From Cliona cf. orientalis (Eukaryota > Porifera > Demospongiae > Clionaida > Clionaidae), in contig OZ005690.1 of assembly GCA_963930775.1 (NCBI GenBank), positions 8,044,225-8,108,224 of the forward strand: 64,000 nt of DNA. Direction: 5' to 3'. Shown in pieces: positions 37,401 to 45,956 of the stretch. The notes beneath the pieces are model-generated. The model made no database searches, was not told where the DNA came from, and saw only the letters and a program-made list of their open reading frames with translations. Every line of letters starts with the position of its first letter. Position 1 is the first letter of the stretch. A program made the position numbers and the translations under genes.

Positions 37401-37462
37401 TCTAGCGTGTGTATAGAAGACGGTTTGGACCCTGTAGACGAAGGCACGGCGTAGGTGGCCAT
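25453..37462 (-). CDS. LIN7: LIN7/Veli/MALS L27-PDZ scaffold, complete, eight exons
   Basis: Exons on the minus strand: 37462-37396, 37235-37194, 36948-36866, 36586-36449, 35761-35667, 31123-31075, 30622-30568, 25565-25453. All junctions are GT-AG and the frame is kept, giving 213 codons; human LIN7 proteins have about 200-230. The L27 domain (about 20-80) has [12 protein letters not shown] and [12 protein letters not shown], followed by [15 protein letters not shown]. The PDZ domain (about 112-195) has the carboxylate loop GFGFNVMGG, then [23 protein letters not shown] and [11 protein letters not shown]. The tail is [24 protein letters not shown]7 partners LIN2/CASK and LIN10 in epithelial polarity and synaptic scaffolds. 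The last intron (5 kb) and intron 5 (4.5 kb) are packed with repeats. The start is close to a divergent gene, suggesting a bidirectional promoter. Confidence 0.95.
25621..25759. mobile_element. Hairpin MITE next to the last LIN7 exon
   Basis: Inverted arms of about 45 bp share TACCGTATAGCGGGAAA and GAGGGAGAAAACTTTC (left 25621-25666, right 25714-25759). The right arm has G in place of one T in AAATTTTCGA. A decayed relative lies at 25848-26040, and a fainter one near 33290-33370. Confidence 0.8.
25848..26040. mobile_element. Decayed copy of the TATAGCGGGAAA element
   Basis: Ends are TGTATAGCGGGAAACATTCG and an imperfect inverse ending near GTTTCCCCGTTATTCAGTA. Same family as 25621-25759, more diverged and with a longer interior. 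Confidence 0.6.
27106..27172. repeat. Poly-G repeat in LIN7 intron 7
   Basis: A run of about 22 G preceded by GAGTGGTGGAT and followed by CCCCTGGATGCACCACTG, so the ends are inverted (GTGGTG-ATCC). Another G run lies at about 27254-27268. They are probably short non-autonomous elements. Confidence 0.5.
28975..29032. repeat. Hairpin with 20-bp arms
   Basis: ATCACATGAATTTGAGTGCA is inverted as TGCACTTAAATTCATGTGAT after a 15-20 bp loop, with one mismatch. It sits in LIN7 intron 7. Confidence 0.75.
29286..29549. mobile_element. 264-bp poly-G/poly-C MITE with 5-bp duplication
   Basis: Fifteen-bp perfect inverted ends CAGGGTTGCATACAG (29286-29300 and 29535-29549) are flanked by GTCTA on both sides (29281-29285, 29550-29554). 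Inside are long G runs near 29313 and 29481 and a C run near 29514. It has no coding capacity. Confidence 0.85.
30301..30445. repeat. Dispersed repeat with GGTCGTCACGC core
   Basis: Shares GAAAATAGTCTCTA, AAGGTCGTCACGC and ATATGCTATAAAT with 34872-34926. Its second half (TATTATTTTC-TGCC and GAAATAC-GTAAC) matches 35500-35545. Here the two halves are adjacent, whereas at 34.9-35.5 kb they are about 550 bp apart. Confidence 0.6.
30780..30815. repeat. Poly-G repeat in LIN7 intron 6
   Basis: A run of about 18 G about 15 bp downstream of CAGGGTTTTTCTTAG (from about 30769). The CAGGG end resembles those of the poly-G elements at 8.6, 29.3 and 34.2 kb. Confidence 0.5.
31323..31448. mobile_element. 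Fold-back element, copy A
   Basis: Perfect inverted ends GTTAGACACTGTTTAG (31323-31338 and 31433-31448), with a centre containing CCCGAGCGAAG. About 170 bp downstream is the segment CCAATCAGATCACAGTATTT (from about 31620), which recurs inverted beside copy B (36104-36244). Confidence 0.75.
33383..33410. repeat. Poly-G tract in LIN7 intron 5
   Basis: A run of about 20 G following a decayed copy of the GGGAAA/GAGAAAA element family (33290-33370). Confidence 0.6.
34176..34227. repeat. Poly-G/poly-C hairpin repeat in LIN7 intron 5
   Basis: A T run and about 16 G are followed by AGCT, about 10 C and the end CCACTGGATGAAACCCTG, nearly identical to the end of the repeat at 8584-8663. Confidence 0.6.
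35930..36015. repeat. Tandem array of about four 20-bp units
   Basis: The unit is TCATAGAGACCTACAAGTT with small variations. It lies inside fold-back copy B. A looser three-unit array (GATTTTCTA-AGA-CTTACAT) lies at about 31538-31590 near copy A. Confidence 0.8.
36104..36244. mobile_element. Fold-back element, copy B (inverted relative to A)
   Basis: Inverted ends GTTAGAGACC, with arms extending through GGTCTCTACGC and TTTAAGAGACC around a centre CTCGCTTCGCTCGGG. Together with the tail at 35887-35925 it forms a mirror-image relative of copy A. Confidence 0.75.
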
Positions 37463-37804
37463 TTTCTGAGTGGAGTAGAGCTATGCTTGGTGATGGTGTT
37501 ACCACAAACGCGACTGGAATTCATGGCATGTGGGTGTGGCTCTTATGAGCCGTCTTTGTTATTGTGACGACCCGTACCGATCACGACTGGACTGGTATGG
37601 CTGCAGGCACTAGCAAGCCTGAAGGCAGACCGTTTGTAAGATGCTTCACTATGGTGACTTACACGAAACTGCTCCAAAACAAGCAGTACGAGCTGGCAAG
37701 AAAAGATAACACAAAATTAATTTGTTGGAAAAGGTGCAGTGCATGTACATCTGCATCATGATGCATGATCAACTTCATGATCTTCCTTCTTTTGCTAAAC
37801 AGAA
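37463..37804. promoter_or_regulatory. Divergent LIN7 / unknown-gene promoter and 5' leader
   Basis: LIN7 starts at 37462 on the minus strand. A likely 5' exon of the next + gene ends at TTT/GTAAGA (37636) and joins AAACAG/AAATGG (37801-37803), just before the ATG at 37805. The spliced leader contains an upstream ATG (MAAGTSKPEGRPF...) whose frame would run past the main ATG and stop after about 21 codons, so it could act as an overlapping uORF. TGACGACCC lies at 37566-37574. Confidence 0.45.
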
Positions 37805-39865
37805 ATGGCAGCTACTCAGCCTGCTATGAAGACATCAACTCCAGTGATTGAAAAAGCAGATATTAATCTCAATACAGAGAAGACATCAGAGGTGGTACCA
37901 ATGACTGCAGTAGCAGATGGTGGAGTATATCAGGATATTGATCAGTGTTCACTACTTCAACAAGCCGCACAGCTCAACAGAGCACCAGTAATTGATCGTA
38001 AGAAATCTACCCAGCTTAGCGCTAAGCGCAGGCTGAGCTATGCGGAATACTCACACGAGATCCCCACACTAAAGCCATGCAGTCACGGTGATAATGTGGC
38101 AGAGTCCAAAGAGACAAAGGATGATTTGGCACATCGAACCAACTGGGATGAACAAGCTGACTGTGATACTATTTCCTCCAATGGCTCAGAGAGCATTAAA
38201 GCCAGCAACCAGATGCAATCATCACCTAACATTACTCCTTGTAAGGAAATCACTTCACTGAATTCTTTGAAAACGGTCTCACCACTTACTAAAGCATTCA
38301 AGTCACCCCTGGCATTCCACATGCAAGGCTCACAACCATCGCTCGATCTACAGCAGCCCTCACATGCCCTGTCCACCGCTACAGCTTCTCCTCCAGTCAT
38401 GATACCAAGCTTCAGCGTGCCATGTCTGCTCAGTCCCAGCCCACACATGCATCCAATGCCACAGACATTCGTCTTAGATACGCCTCCTCTTCACAATCTA
38501 TTATCGAAATCTCCCTCTCTAGTGTCGTATCAAACTTCATTAGCTGGCACTAATGTGGGTGCCAGCTTGGAGAGGAATGGGGATGTGCCACAACATGTTA
38601 GCACAAGGGCACTGATGCGTCAACCATCTTCTTCTGGTATGCATAATAATATTATGGGAACAACCAGGAATGTTGTGCACGCAATTCCAACAACAGGCAA
38701 TACCAACTATAGCCACAGCATGATGATCAGTGATGCTACCTCACCAAGTCCTGCAGGATACTCCAAATCTGGTTGTGGCAAGTCTTCAGACAATGTAACA
38801 TTGGAGTCTATGCTTAGAGGACACAAGCATAGTGCAGATGGAATGAGCTCGAGGGGTCCTAATGGACATGTAAGAAGTCAGCCATCCCACTCGAGTGGAG
38901 GACAACTGAAGCAAGCACTCTTGCAAGGCTCTGCTCTGCAATCTGGTATGCAGCAACAGACTCCGTCATCATTTCGATGTCCTCGTTTGATACACTGCAG
39001 TAACTGTGGTCACAAGATTGATCTCAAGACCTACATAGGACACAGCCAGCAAAAGACCAAAGTCATACCACCCGCTCACAGATCAATAAAATCAAATGTG
39101 TCTAATGCTGGTTTGACTGTTTTTGACTTGGAAGTGATCTGTGATACTGGACACATTGATCAAACCTTGTCAGCATCTACTACTGGGGAGCAACAAGAGA
39201 AACAAGGCAGCAATACAATAAAATCATCCAGCTGTTTTGATAAACCGCAATATCACTGCACTGGTACTGCCAAGCCTTGCTTTCCACATAGCGATGAGTT
39301 AACCCGCTCATTTGCACCATTACTAAGTGACTATGTTAGTGACTGTATAGAGGTAGCTGAAGGCTGGGGTAAGCTCGATACTCTAGATGTGGATGAAATG
39401 CTTCAACTATTGGAGACTACTCCAGAGATACGATACTGTAGCAGTCGTAATCCCCGCATTGAGATTGCTGACAGCAAAGGATATGGCAAACCACAAATGA
39501 ACAATGAAGCAACACTGGAATTGTTAAAACCAGCAAATCACATTGTCACTCAAGGTCATGATCTATGTTATGAGTTGCATTCGTCATCCGGCAAAACCTC
39601 CCAGTCAGGAAATTTCATCAGAAAGGCTATCGGCAAGTTGACGAGATATCACAATCCTACTACTGACTGTACTAACGACAGTGAGAAAAGTGAGAGCAGT
39701 AACTCAGATGGTGAGGTAGTCCTGTCATGTGAAGATGGTGGAAGGGTTCTACGGAGTCGTGCTAAGCAACCTTCTTCAAGAATCTCTAAGAAGAGACCGA
39801 GAAAGAAGCAGATAAAGAAAGCTGGCTGCAATAAAAAGAAGGATAAGCAAAAGACAACTGCATGA
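37805..39865 (+). CDS. Unrecognised Ser-rich nuclear-type protein, 686 residues
   Basis: A single open exon from ATG 37805 to TGA 39863-39865. The ATG is 2 nt after a splice acceptor, so any 5' exon is non-coding. Most of the chain is low-complexity (Ser, Gln, Pro, His). A Cys/His patch RLIHCSNCGHKIDL (about 397-410) could be half of a zinc ribbon. A more structured stretch follows around LLSDYVSDCIEVAEGWGKLD. The C-terminus is acidic/Ser-rich, then strongly basic (KKRPRKKQIKK), a likely nuclear localisation signal. I do not recognise the family; a chromatin or transcription role is only a guess. It is divergent from LIN7. Confidence 0.75.
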   Translation: MAATQPAMKTSTPVIEKADINLNTEKTSEVVPMTAVADGGVYQDIDQCSLLQQAAQLNRAPVIDRKKSTQLSAKRRLSYAEYSHEIPTLKPCSHGDNVAESKETKDDLAHRTNWDEQADCDTISSNGSESIKASNQMQSSPNITPCKEITSLNSLKTVSPLTKAFKSPLAFHMQGSQPSLDLQQPSHALSTATASPPVMIPSFSVPCLLSPSPHMHPMPQTFVLDTPPLHNLLSKSPSLVSYQTSLAGTNVGASLERNGDVPQHVSTRALMRQPSSSGMHNNIMGTTRNVVHAIPTTGNTNYSHSMMISDATSPSPAGYSKSGCGKSSDNVTLESMLRGHKHSADGMSSRGPNGHVRSQPSHSSGGQLKQALLQGSALQSGMQQQTPSSFRCPRLIHCSNCGHKIDLKTYIGHSQQKTKVIPPAHRSIKSNVSNAGLTVFDLEVICDTGHIDQTLSASTTGEQQEKQGSNTIKSSSCFDKPQYHCTGTAKPCFPHSDELTRSFAPLLSDYVSDCIEVAEGWGKLDTLDVDEMLQLLETTPEIRYCSSRNPRIEIADSKGYGKPQMNNEATLELLKPANHIVTQGHDLCYELHSSSGKTSQSGNFIRKAIGKLTRYHNPTTDCTNDSEKSESSNSDGEVVLSCEDGGRVLRSRAKQPSSRISKKRPRKKQIKKAGCNKKKDKQKTTA

Positions 39866-40664
39866 TCAGGAGTTACAGAACATTATGACCTAGATAATAC
39901 CCTACACATTAAGTAAATTACATTGTACAATATATTATTCATGATGTTCATTATTATTATTTCTACAACCAAACATACTGGGATGTATTATACAAGGTGC
40001 ATGGACGATTAACTTGTATTGTGCCTACTTAGCCTAAACAGATAGATAATAGGGGGTGAACCCTCTGATCACACCGTGCAAATGGTGGACATTGTGAAAA
40101 TAACTATATTATGAGTTTCCCAAATATGACGATACAACAGTACAACAAGCAGCAGATCAACAATGGCACTGATTAACATGAGGCTAACACTACTATTGTC
40201 TTGGGTCCTGGAGCGAGACTGAGGAGAGTCTACTCCGTCCTTGGCCGTTTGGCCATGGCCCCCTAATTACAGAATCTGATGTATATAATCACTTCGGGGG
40301 GGTTTTACAAAGGGGATCCACTGCATATACAAAATGCATAACCTTGATCAACACTCTTGGGCTAACTAAATGTTATGTATGGTATTATTAGTACCAGTAA
40401 TACTATAACAGTCTGTGTAGATGTGGACATCCACATGCATGCCATATGGCCATGCATGGGATAGCTCCACTAGTATGCACATACAAAAGTTTAGTTATTA
40501 GGTTAAAGAGAAACATTAATTCAGTGCTTCCATTCCGTTGTATCACATGTTTTGGAGTATGATATCCAATAATCAATGAATAATTTATATATTAGCTAAT
40601 GCAGAGATCAAGCTTCAGACTCTAGCGATTACTTATGTGAAAGAGCTGGTACATTATTGCTGAA
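39866..40664. other. Intergenic, before the sulfatase cluster
   Basis: No gene seen. Contains a probable polyadenylation region for the preceding gene and the promoter of sulfatase 1. Confidence 0.5.
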
Positions 40665-42188
40665 ATGGTTAAATCTATGCTGATAGTGGCATGTGCTATG
40701 TTGGCTACTGTAGCCATGGCACAGCAATCGAAGCCAAACCTGGTGTTCATGTTAGTGGATGACTGGGGATGGGCCAATGTTGGCTATCATCGTGACCCAC
40801 CAACAAAGGAGGTCGTCACTCCAAACATTGATGGTCTGGTCAAAGAAGGACTGGAGTTAGATCAGCACTATGCCTTCAAGTTTTGCTCTCCCTCTAGATC
40901 TTGTCTGATGAGCGGTAGACTACCAATTCATGTTAATGACCTCAATGCAGCACCAGATATTTATAATCCTCAAGATCCAGTTTCTGGATTTGCTGGCATA
41001 CCTCGAAACATGACTGGACTTGCTGCAAAAATGAAGCTTGCTGGTTATGCTGCTCACCAGGTGGGCAAGTGGGATGCTGGGATGGCCACTCCAGACCACA
41101 TACCAACAGGACGAGGATTTGACAGTTCATTTGGATATTACCACCATGACAATGATTACTACACAGAGACAGTTGGAATGTGCAATAAAACAAAAATTGT
41201 AGACCTCTGGGACACAAACAAGCCAGCCCATGGTATGAATGGTACCGGACCGGACAAATATGAAGAGGGTCTCTTCAAACAAAGGTTATTGGATGTTGTT
41301 AACAATCATGATACATCTACTCCACTGTTCCTCTACTATGCTCCACACATCGTGCATACACCACTTCAAGTTCCCGATTCCTACTTGAATAAATTCAGCT
41401 TCATCAATGACAAAGATCGTCAATTCTATTATGCCATGGTTAATTATCTCGATGATGTTGTTGGTGAGCTGGTGGATGCTCTCAAGAAGAAAGGAATGTG
41501 GGAGAATACACTGTTTGCCTCCAGCAGTGATAATGGCGGTCCCGAGTATCCTGGAGGAGGAGCCAATAACTACCCACTTAAAGGAGGAAAAATGACAGAT
41601 TGGCAGGGAGGTATTCGTGTAAATGCATTTGTATCTGGTGGCTATCTTCCTGAGAAGATGCGTGGACAAAAGACGACTGGATATATCCACCTGGCAGACT
41701 GGTATGCCACCTTTTGTGCCATTGCTGGTGTTGATCCAACAGATGAGAGAGCAGCTAAAGCCAACCTCCCTCCTATTGACAGTATGAACATGTGGCCACT
41801 CATCTCTGGGGAAACAACTGAATCTCCTCGTAAAGACGTTCCAGCTAGTCATAATACGCTTATTAGTGGTGAGTACAAAATTATAACAGGAATTGCTCCT
41901 CAAGCAGGCTGGACTGGTCCTCAGTACCCCAATCAGACTAACCCAGCTGGTGGTATAAAAGCTAGTGAAAACTGTGGTGATACTGGCTGTCTCTATAACA
42001 TCATGGAAGACCCTGAGGAACGTGTGAACCTGGCTGAAAAAGAGCCAGACACCTTGAAGATGATGCAACAGAAGCTAGCAAAATATCAAGCTACCTATTT
42101 TAATCCAAACCGGGGGAAAGTGTGGCCAGGTGCTTGCAGTACAGCAGTTAACACCTATGGAGGCTACTGGGGACCCTTCCTACCTTAG
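40665..42188 (+). CDS. Arylsulfatase 1 of 4 (ARSB-like), intronless
   Basis: 507 residues with a signal peptide ending near VAMA/QQ. The formylglycine motif CSPSRSCLMSGR (Cys 74) is converted by FGE in the ER. Ca ligands are DD at 32-33 in LVDDWGW and DN in SSDNGGPEY. Other catalytic residues are the His in PHIVHTPL, the Lys in PLKGGK and Lys 135 in VGKWDAGM. In ARSA and ARSB the last motif is GKWHLG, so the His is replaced by Asp (137) here. It is probably a secreted or lysosomal sulfatase of glycosaminoglycans or sponge sulfated polysaccharides; the substrate is unknown. It lies 287 bp before the ATG of copy 2, with which it shares long near-identical stretches, so the duplication is recent. 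Confidence 0.93.
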   Translation: MVKSMLIVACAMLATVAMAQQSKPNLVFMLVDDWGWANVGYHRDPPTKEVVTPNIDGLVKEGLELDQHYAFKFCSPSRSCLMSGRLPIHVNDLNAAPDIYNPQDPVSGFAGIPRNMTGLAAKMKLAGYAAHQVGKWDAGMATPDHIPTGRGFDSSFGYYHHDNDYYTETVGMCNKTKIVDLWDTNKPAHGMNGTGPDKYEEGLFKQRLLDVVNNHDTSTPLFLYYAPHIVHTPLQVPDSYLNKFSFINDKDRQFYYAMVNYLDDVVGELVDALKKKGMWENTLFASSSDNGGPEYPGGGANNYPLKGGKMTDWQGGIRVNAFVSGGYLPEKMRGQKTTGYIHLADWYATFCAIAGVDPTDERAAKANLPPIDSMNMWPLISGETTESPRKDVPASHNTLISGEYKIITGIAPQAGWTGPQYPNQTNPAGGIKASENCGDTGCLYNIMEDPEERVNLAEKEPDTLKMMQQKLAKYQATYFNPNRGKVWPGACSTAVNTYGGYWGPFLP

Positions 42189-42475
42189 AAATACAATTGC
42201 AGAAGGTTTTTTTTAATTGTAGTACCCTGTTAACTTCAGTTGTAAGAATTTGCTATTTCTTTGTGCTACAATAACTGTAGCTAATGATTCAGTGATTAGT
42301 CTATAACTAGCAATTAGTTGAGTCAGAGGATTAAAATTTATATAATTCAGACTCTTTCCATATAAAGTATAATAACATCACATGTCACGGTACAATCATC
42401 ATGAATACTACAACTGAAGACCCAGATAAATAGTACTGTCATTGCACACACAGGTACGGCAAATTGCTCAATTCT

Positions 42476-44017
42476 ATGACAGTAATGGCAAGAGCAGTGT
42501 TTCTTCTAATAACGTTATGTGCCATGCTGGCTACTGTAGCCATGGCACAGCAACCGAAGCCAAACCTGGTGTTCATGTTAGTGGATGACTGGGGATGGGC
42601 CAATGTTGGCTATCATCGTGACCCACCAACAAAGGAGGTCGTCACACCAAACATTGATGGTCTGGTCAAAGAAGGATTGCAATTGGATCAACATTATGTC
42701 TATCAGTTTTGCTCACCTTCGCGCTCATGTTTGATGAGTGGAAGATTGCCAATTCATGTCAATGACCTCAATGCAGAACCGAATGTTCATAATCCCAATG
42801 ATCCAGTCTCTGGATTTGCTGGCATACCTCGAAACATGACTGGACTTGCTACAAAAATGAAGCTTGCTGGCTATGCAGCTCACCAGGTGGGCAAGTGGGA
42901 TGCTGGGATGGCCACTCCAGACCATATACCAACAGGACGTGGATTTGACAGTTCGTTCGGATACTACCACCATGCTAATGATTTCTACACTGAAATAGCA
43001 GGGGGAGGATGCAATGGAACGAAGATTGTTGATCTCTGGGATACCGATAAACCAGCTCATGGGGTGAATGGAACTGGGCCTGATAACTATGAAGAGGGTC
43101 TCTTTAAGGAACGGTTATTGGACATCGTAAAGAACCATGATACATCCACTCCACTGTTCCTCTACTATGCTCCACATATCGTGCACACACCACTTGAAGT
43201 CCCTGATTCGTATGCAAACAAATTCAGCTTCATTGATGACAAAGATCGTCAAATCTATCATGCCATGGTTAATTATCTTGATGATGTTGTTGGTGACCTG
43301 GTGGATGCTCTCAAGACGAAAGGAATGTGGGAGAATACGCTGTTTGCTTCCAGCAGTGACAATGGCGGTCCCGAGTATCCTGGAGGAGGGGCCAACAACT
43401 TCCCTCTTAAGGGTGGAAAGGTATCAGACTGGCAGGGAGGTGTTCGTGTAAATGCATTCGTGTCTGGTGGCTATCTTCCTGAGAAGATGCGTGGACAAAA
43501 GACGACTGGATATATCCACCTGGCAGACTGGTATGCCACCTTTTGTGCCATTGCTGGTGTTGATCCAAAAGATGAGAGAGCAGCTAAAGCCAACCTTCCT
43601 CCCATTGACAGCATGAACATGTGGCCACTCATCTCCGGGGATGCTACTGAATCTCCTCGTAAAGATGTTCCTATTAGCTACAAAACACTCATTAGTGGAG
43701 ACTATAAGATCCTAACAGGAACAGTTCCTCAAGCAGGCTGGACTGGTCCTCAGTACCCCAACCAGACTAACCCAGCTGGTGGTATAAAAGCTAGTGAAAA
43801 CTGTGGTGATACTGGCTGCCTCTACAACATCATGGAAGACCCTGAGGAACGTGTCAACTTGGCTGCAAAGGAACCAGATACATTAAAAATGATGCAACAA
43901 AAGCTTGCCAAGTATCAAGCCACTTATTTCAATCCCGATCGTGGGAAGGCATGGCCTGGTGCATGCACTACTGCTATTAACACATATGGAGGGTTCTGGG
44001 GACCATTTTTGCCCTAG
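42476..44017 (+). CDS. Arylsulfatase 2 of 4 (ARSB-like), intronless
   Basis: 513 residues from the ATG at 42476; a second in-frame ATG lies at 42485, and the upstream in-frame TTG is not a start. The signal peptide is RAVFLLITLCAMLATVAMA. The formylglycine motif is CSPSRSCLMSGR (Cys 79). The DD, SSDNGG, PHIVHTPL and LKGGK elements are all present, and KWDAG again replaces KWHLG. Compared with copy 1 there is a one-residue insertion around EIAGGGCNG. The C-terminus GGFWGPFLP is shared by the cluster. It is a tandem duplicate of copy 1, head-to-tail. A CACACAG at 42446-42452 could be an acceptor for a 5' leader intron. Confidence 0.92.
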   Translation: MTVMARAVFLLITLCAMLATVAMAQQPKPNLVFMLVDDWGWANVGYHRDPPTKEVVTPNIDGLVKEGLQLDQHYVYQFCSPSRSCLMSGRLPIHVNDLNAEPNVHNPNDPVSGFAGIPRNMTGLATKMKLAGYAAHQVGKWDAGMATPDHIPTGRGFDSSFGYYHHANDFYTEIAGGGCNGTKIVDLWDTDKPAHGVNGTGPDNYEEGLFKERLLDIVKNHDTSTPLFLYYAPHIVHTPLEVPDSYANKFSFIDDKDRQIYHAMVNYLDDVVGDLVDALKTKGMWENTLFASSSDNGGPEYPGGGANNFPLKGGKVSDWQGGVRVNAFVSGGYLPEKMRGQKTTGYIHLADWYATFCAIAGVDPKDERAAKANLPPIDSMNMWPLISGDATESPRKDVPISYKTLISGDYKILTGTVPQAGWTGPQYPNQTNPAGGIKASENCGDTGCLYNIMEDPEERVNLAAKEPDTLKMMQQKLAKYQATYFNPDRGKAWPGACTTAINTYGGFWGPFLP

Positions 44018-44396
44018 ACATCCATTATGCAATTTTACTGACTCGTATTAAGTTGAGTTATGATATTAAATTTTTTGGATAAAAGTCAGGAATTAATATT
44101 GATCGAAGCACATTCATGATGATTGGTGATGGCGGAATAATTATTATCATGCTGCCATATAGCATGCAGGGGTACAGTTGAGATGCATATCTTACTAAGT
44201 AATACATGAGTGAAATATGTAAGGAAGGAGACCAATGAATAATTTATGTCACATGCTAGAATCAATACTAATGAATATTAATCAGCCAGCTGGATTTTGT
44301 GAACTAGTGTAACAAAACTTTTATAATACTTATTATTAGTAGCAAGTAGGATCCATTTATTGTCATCAATAGTCCATACACATGGTCATGAATGTA
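44018..44396. other. Convergent intergenic gap, sulfatases 2 and 3
   Basis: AT-rich 3' flanks of two convergent genes. Nothing else recognised. Confidence 0.6.
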
Positions 44397-45956
44397 CTAC
44401 GGAAGAAACGGTCCCCAGAATCCATTATACGTATTTAGAGCTGCATCACATGCTCCTGGCCAGATATTTCCACGATTGGGATTAAAGTATGTCGCTTGAT
44501 ACTTCGCTAACTTCTGTTGCATAGATTTAAGGACCTCTGGCATTCTCGTGGCAAGATTTTCTCGCTCTTCAGCGTCTTTCCTGATGTTGTAAAGGCAGCC
44601 ACTTTCTCCGCAGTCCTGAACTGCTCTTATGCCACCATGTGGATTAGTGTTGTTAGGATACTCTGGGCCTGTCCAGCCAGCTTGCAGTTGCATTCCGGTC
44701 AGTATCTTGAACTCGCCACTGATCAAAGTATTGTAGCTGATAGGAATGTCAGCTCGTGTGGATGTGGTATTTTGACCAGATAGTAGCGGCCACATGTTAA
44801 TGCTGTCAATTGGAGGAAGATCTACTTTAGATGCCTCTTCATCAGTTGGATCTACACCAGCAAGTGCACAAAAAGTAGAAAACCAGTCTGCAATATGGAT
44901 GTACTCCTCCGTCTTTTTTCCATGCATCTTTTCAGGTAAGAAACCTCCCGATACTAACGCATTTACTCGGACACCACCTTGCCAATCTGTCAGCTTGCCA
45001 CCTTTGAGAGGATAGTTATTTGCACCACCACCGTAGTACTCCGGTCCTCCATTATCACTACTGACAATAAAGAGTGTGTCCTCCCACATGCCTCTTTTCT
45101 TTATTGTATCAACTAATTCACCTACGATATCATTGAGATAGTTCACCATTGCATGGTAGTACTTGCGATCACTGTTGTCAATGAAGCTGAACTTCATTAG
45201 ATAGCTATTGGGCACTTGGAGTGGTGTGTGCACAATGTGGGGAGCATAGTAGAGGAAAAGTGGAGTTGAAGGATCATGTTCAGTAATGATCTTCATGACG
45301 GTTGATTTGAAGAGACCCTCTTCATAGTTGCTAGGTCCTGTACCATTTAAGCCTAGTGCTGGTTTGTCAGTGTTCCACAGATCCACAATTGGAGTTCCAT
45401 TGCAGTTATTCTCCTGCTCTGTGTAGTAATCATTTGCATGGTGAAAGTAGCCAAGAGATGAATCAAATCCACGTCCTGTTGGTATGTGATCAGAAGTGGC
45501 CATCCCAGCATCCCACTTGCCCACTTGGTGAGTAGCATAGCCAGCCTGCTTCATCTTTTCACCTATACCAGTCATATTTCGAGGAATGCCGGTGAATCCG
45601 GACACCGGATCATCGGGATTGTAGTACTGCGGCTCCATATTTTTATCGTTTACATGGATTGGAAGGCGACCGGTGAGAAAACTACACCTAGAAGGTCCAC
45701 ACTGGTTAAAGGTGTAGTACTGGTCCAATTCAAGACCGTCTTTGACTAGTTTATCAAAGTTGATAGTGGCTACCTCTTTTGTTTGGTGAGTGCGATGGTA
45801 GCCAACATTAGCCCAGCCCCAGTCATCCACCAGCATGAATATTATATGTGGCTTCTTTGCAGGGACGGCAGTATGACGATTGTGCTGGTCTTGAGCAGCA
45901 GCTGACACAGCCATGGATACACAAATGGCCAACAAAAGAATTGATTTCCAGCTCAT
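44397..45956 (-). CDS. Arylsulfatase 3 of 4, inverted and most diverged
   Basis: 519 residues. The signal peptide (about 1-21) ends near VSAAAQ and is followed by a short polar insertion (DQHNRHTAVPAKKP) absent from the others. The formylglycine motif is CGPSRCSFLTGR (Cys 86). LVDDWGWANVG, VGKWDAGM, PHIVHTPL, SSDNGGPEY and PLKGGK are all retained, so the active site matches its neighbours, including the His-to-Asp change. It lies on the opposite strand and is clearly less similar than copies 1, 2 and 4 are to one another. It is either an older duplicate or under different selection. Confidence 0.92.
   Translation of the reverse strand: MSWKSILLLAICVSMAVSAAAQDQHNRHTAVPAKKPHIIFMLVDDWGWANVGYHRTHQTKEVATINFDKLVKDGLELDQYYTFNQCGPSRCSFLTGRLPIHVNDKNMEPQYYNPDDPVSGFTGIPRNMTGIGEKMKQAGYATHQVGKWDAGMATSDHIPTGRGFDSSLGYFHHANDYYTEQENNCNGTPIVDLWNTDKPALGLNGTGPSNYEEGLFKSTVMKIITEHDPSTPLFLYYAPHIVHTPLQVPNSYLMKFSFIDNSDRKYYHAMVNYLNDIVGELVDTIKKRGMWEDTLFIVSSDNGGPEYYGGGANNYPLKGGKLTDWQGGVRVNALVSGGFLPEKMHGKKTEEYIHIADWFSTFCALAGVDPTDEEASKVDLPPIDSINMWPLLSGQNTTSTRADIPISYNTLISGEFKILTGMQLQAGWTGPEYPNNTNPHGGIRAVQDCGESGCLYNIRKDAEERENLATRMPEVLKSMQQKLAKYQATYFNPNRGNIWPGACDAALNTYNGFWGPFLP

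Noticed and set aside
41286..42068. 260-residue minus-strand ORF inside sulfatase 1, and similar ones in the other sulfatases
   Set aside because: Antisense shadow of a strongly conserved coding frame; mirrored in each paralogue at the same position with no family match.
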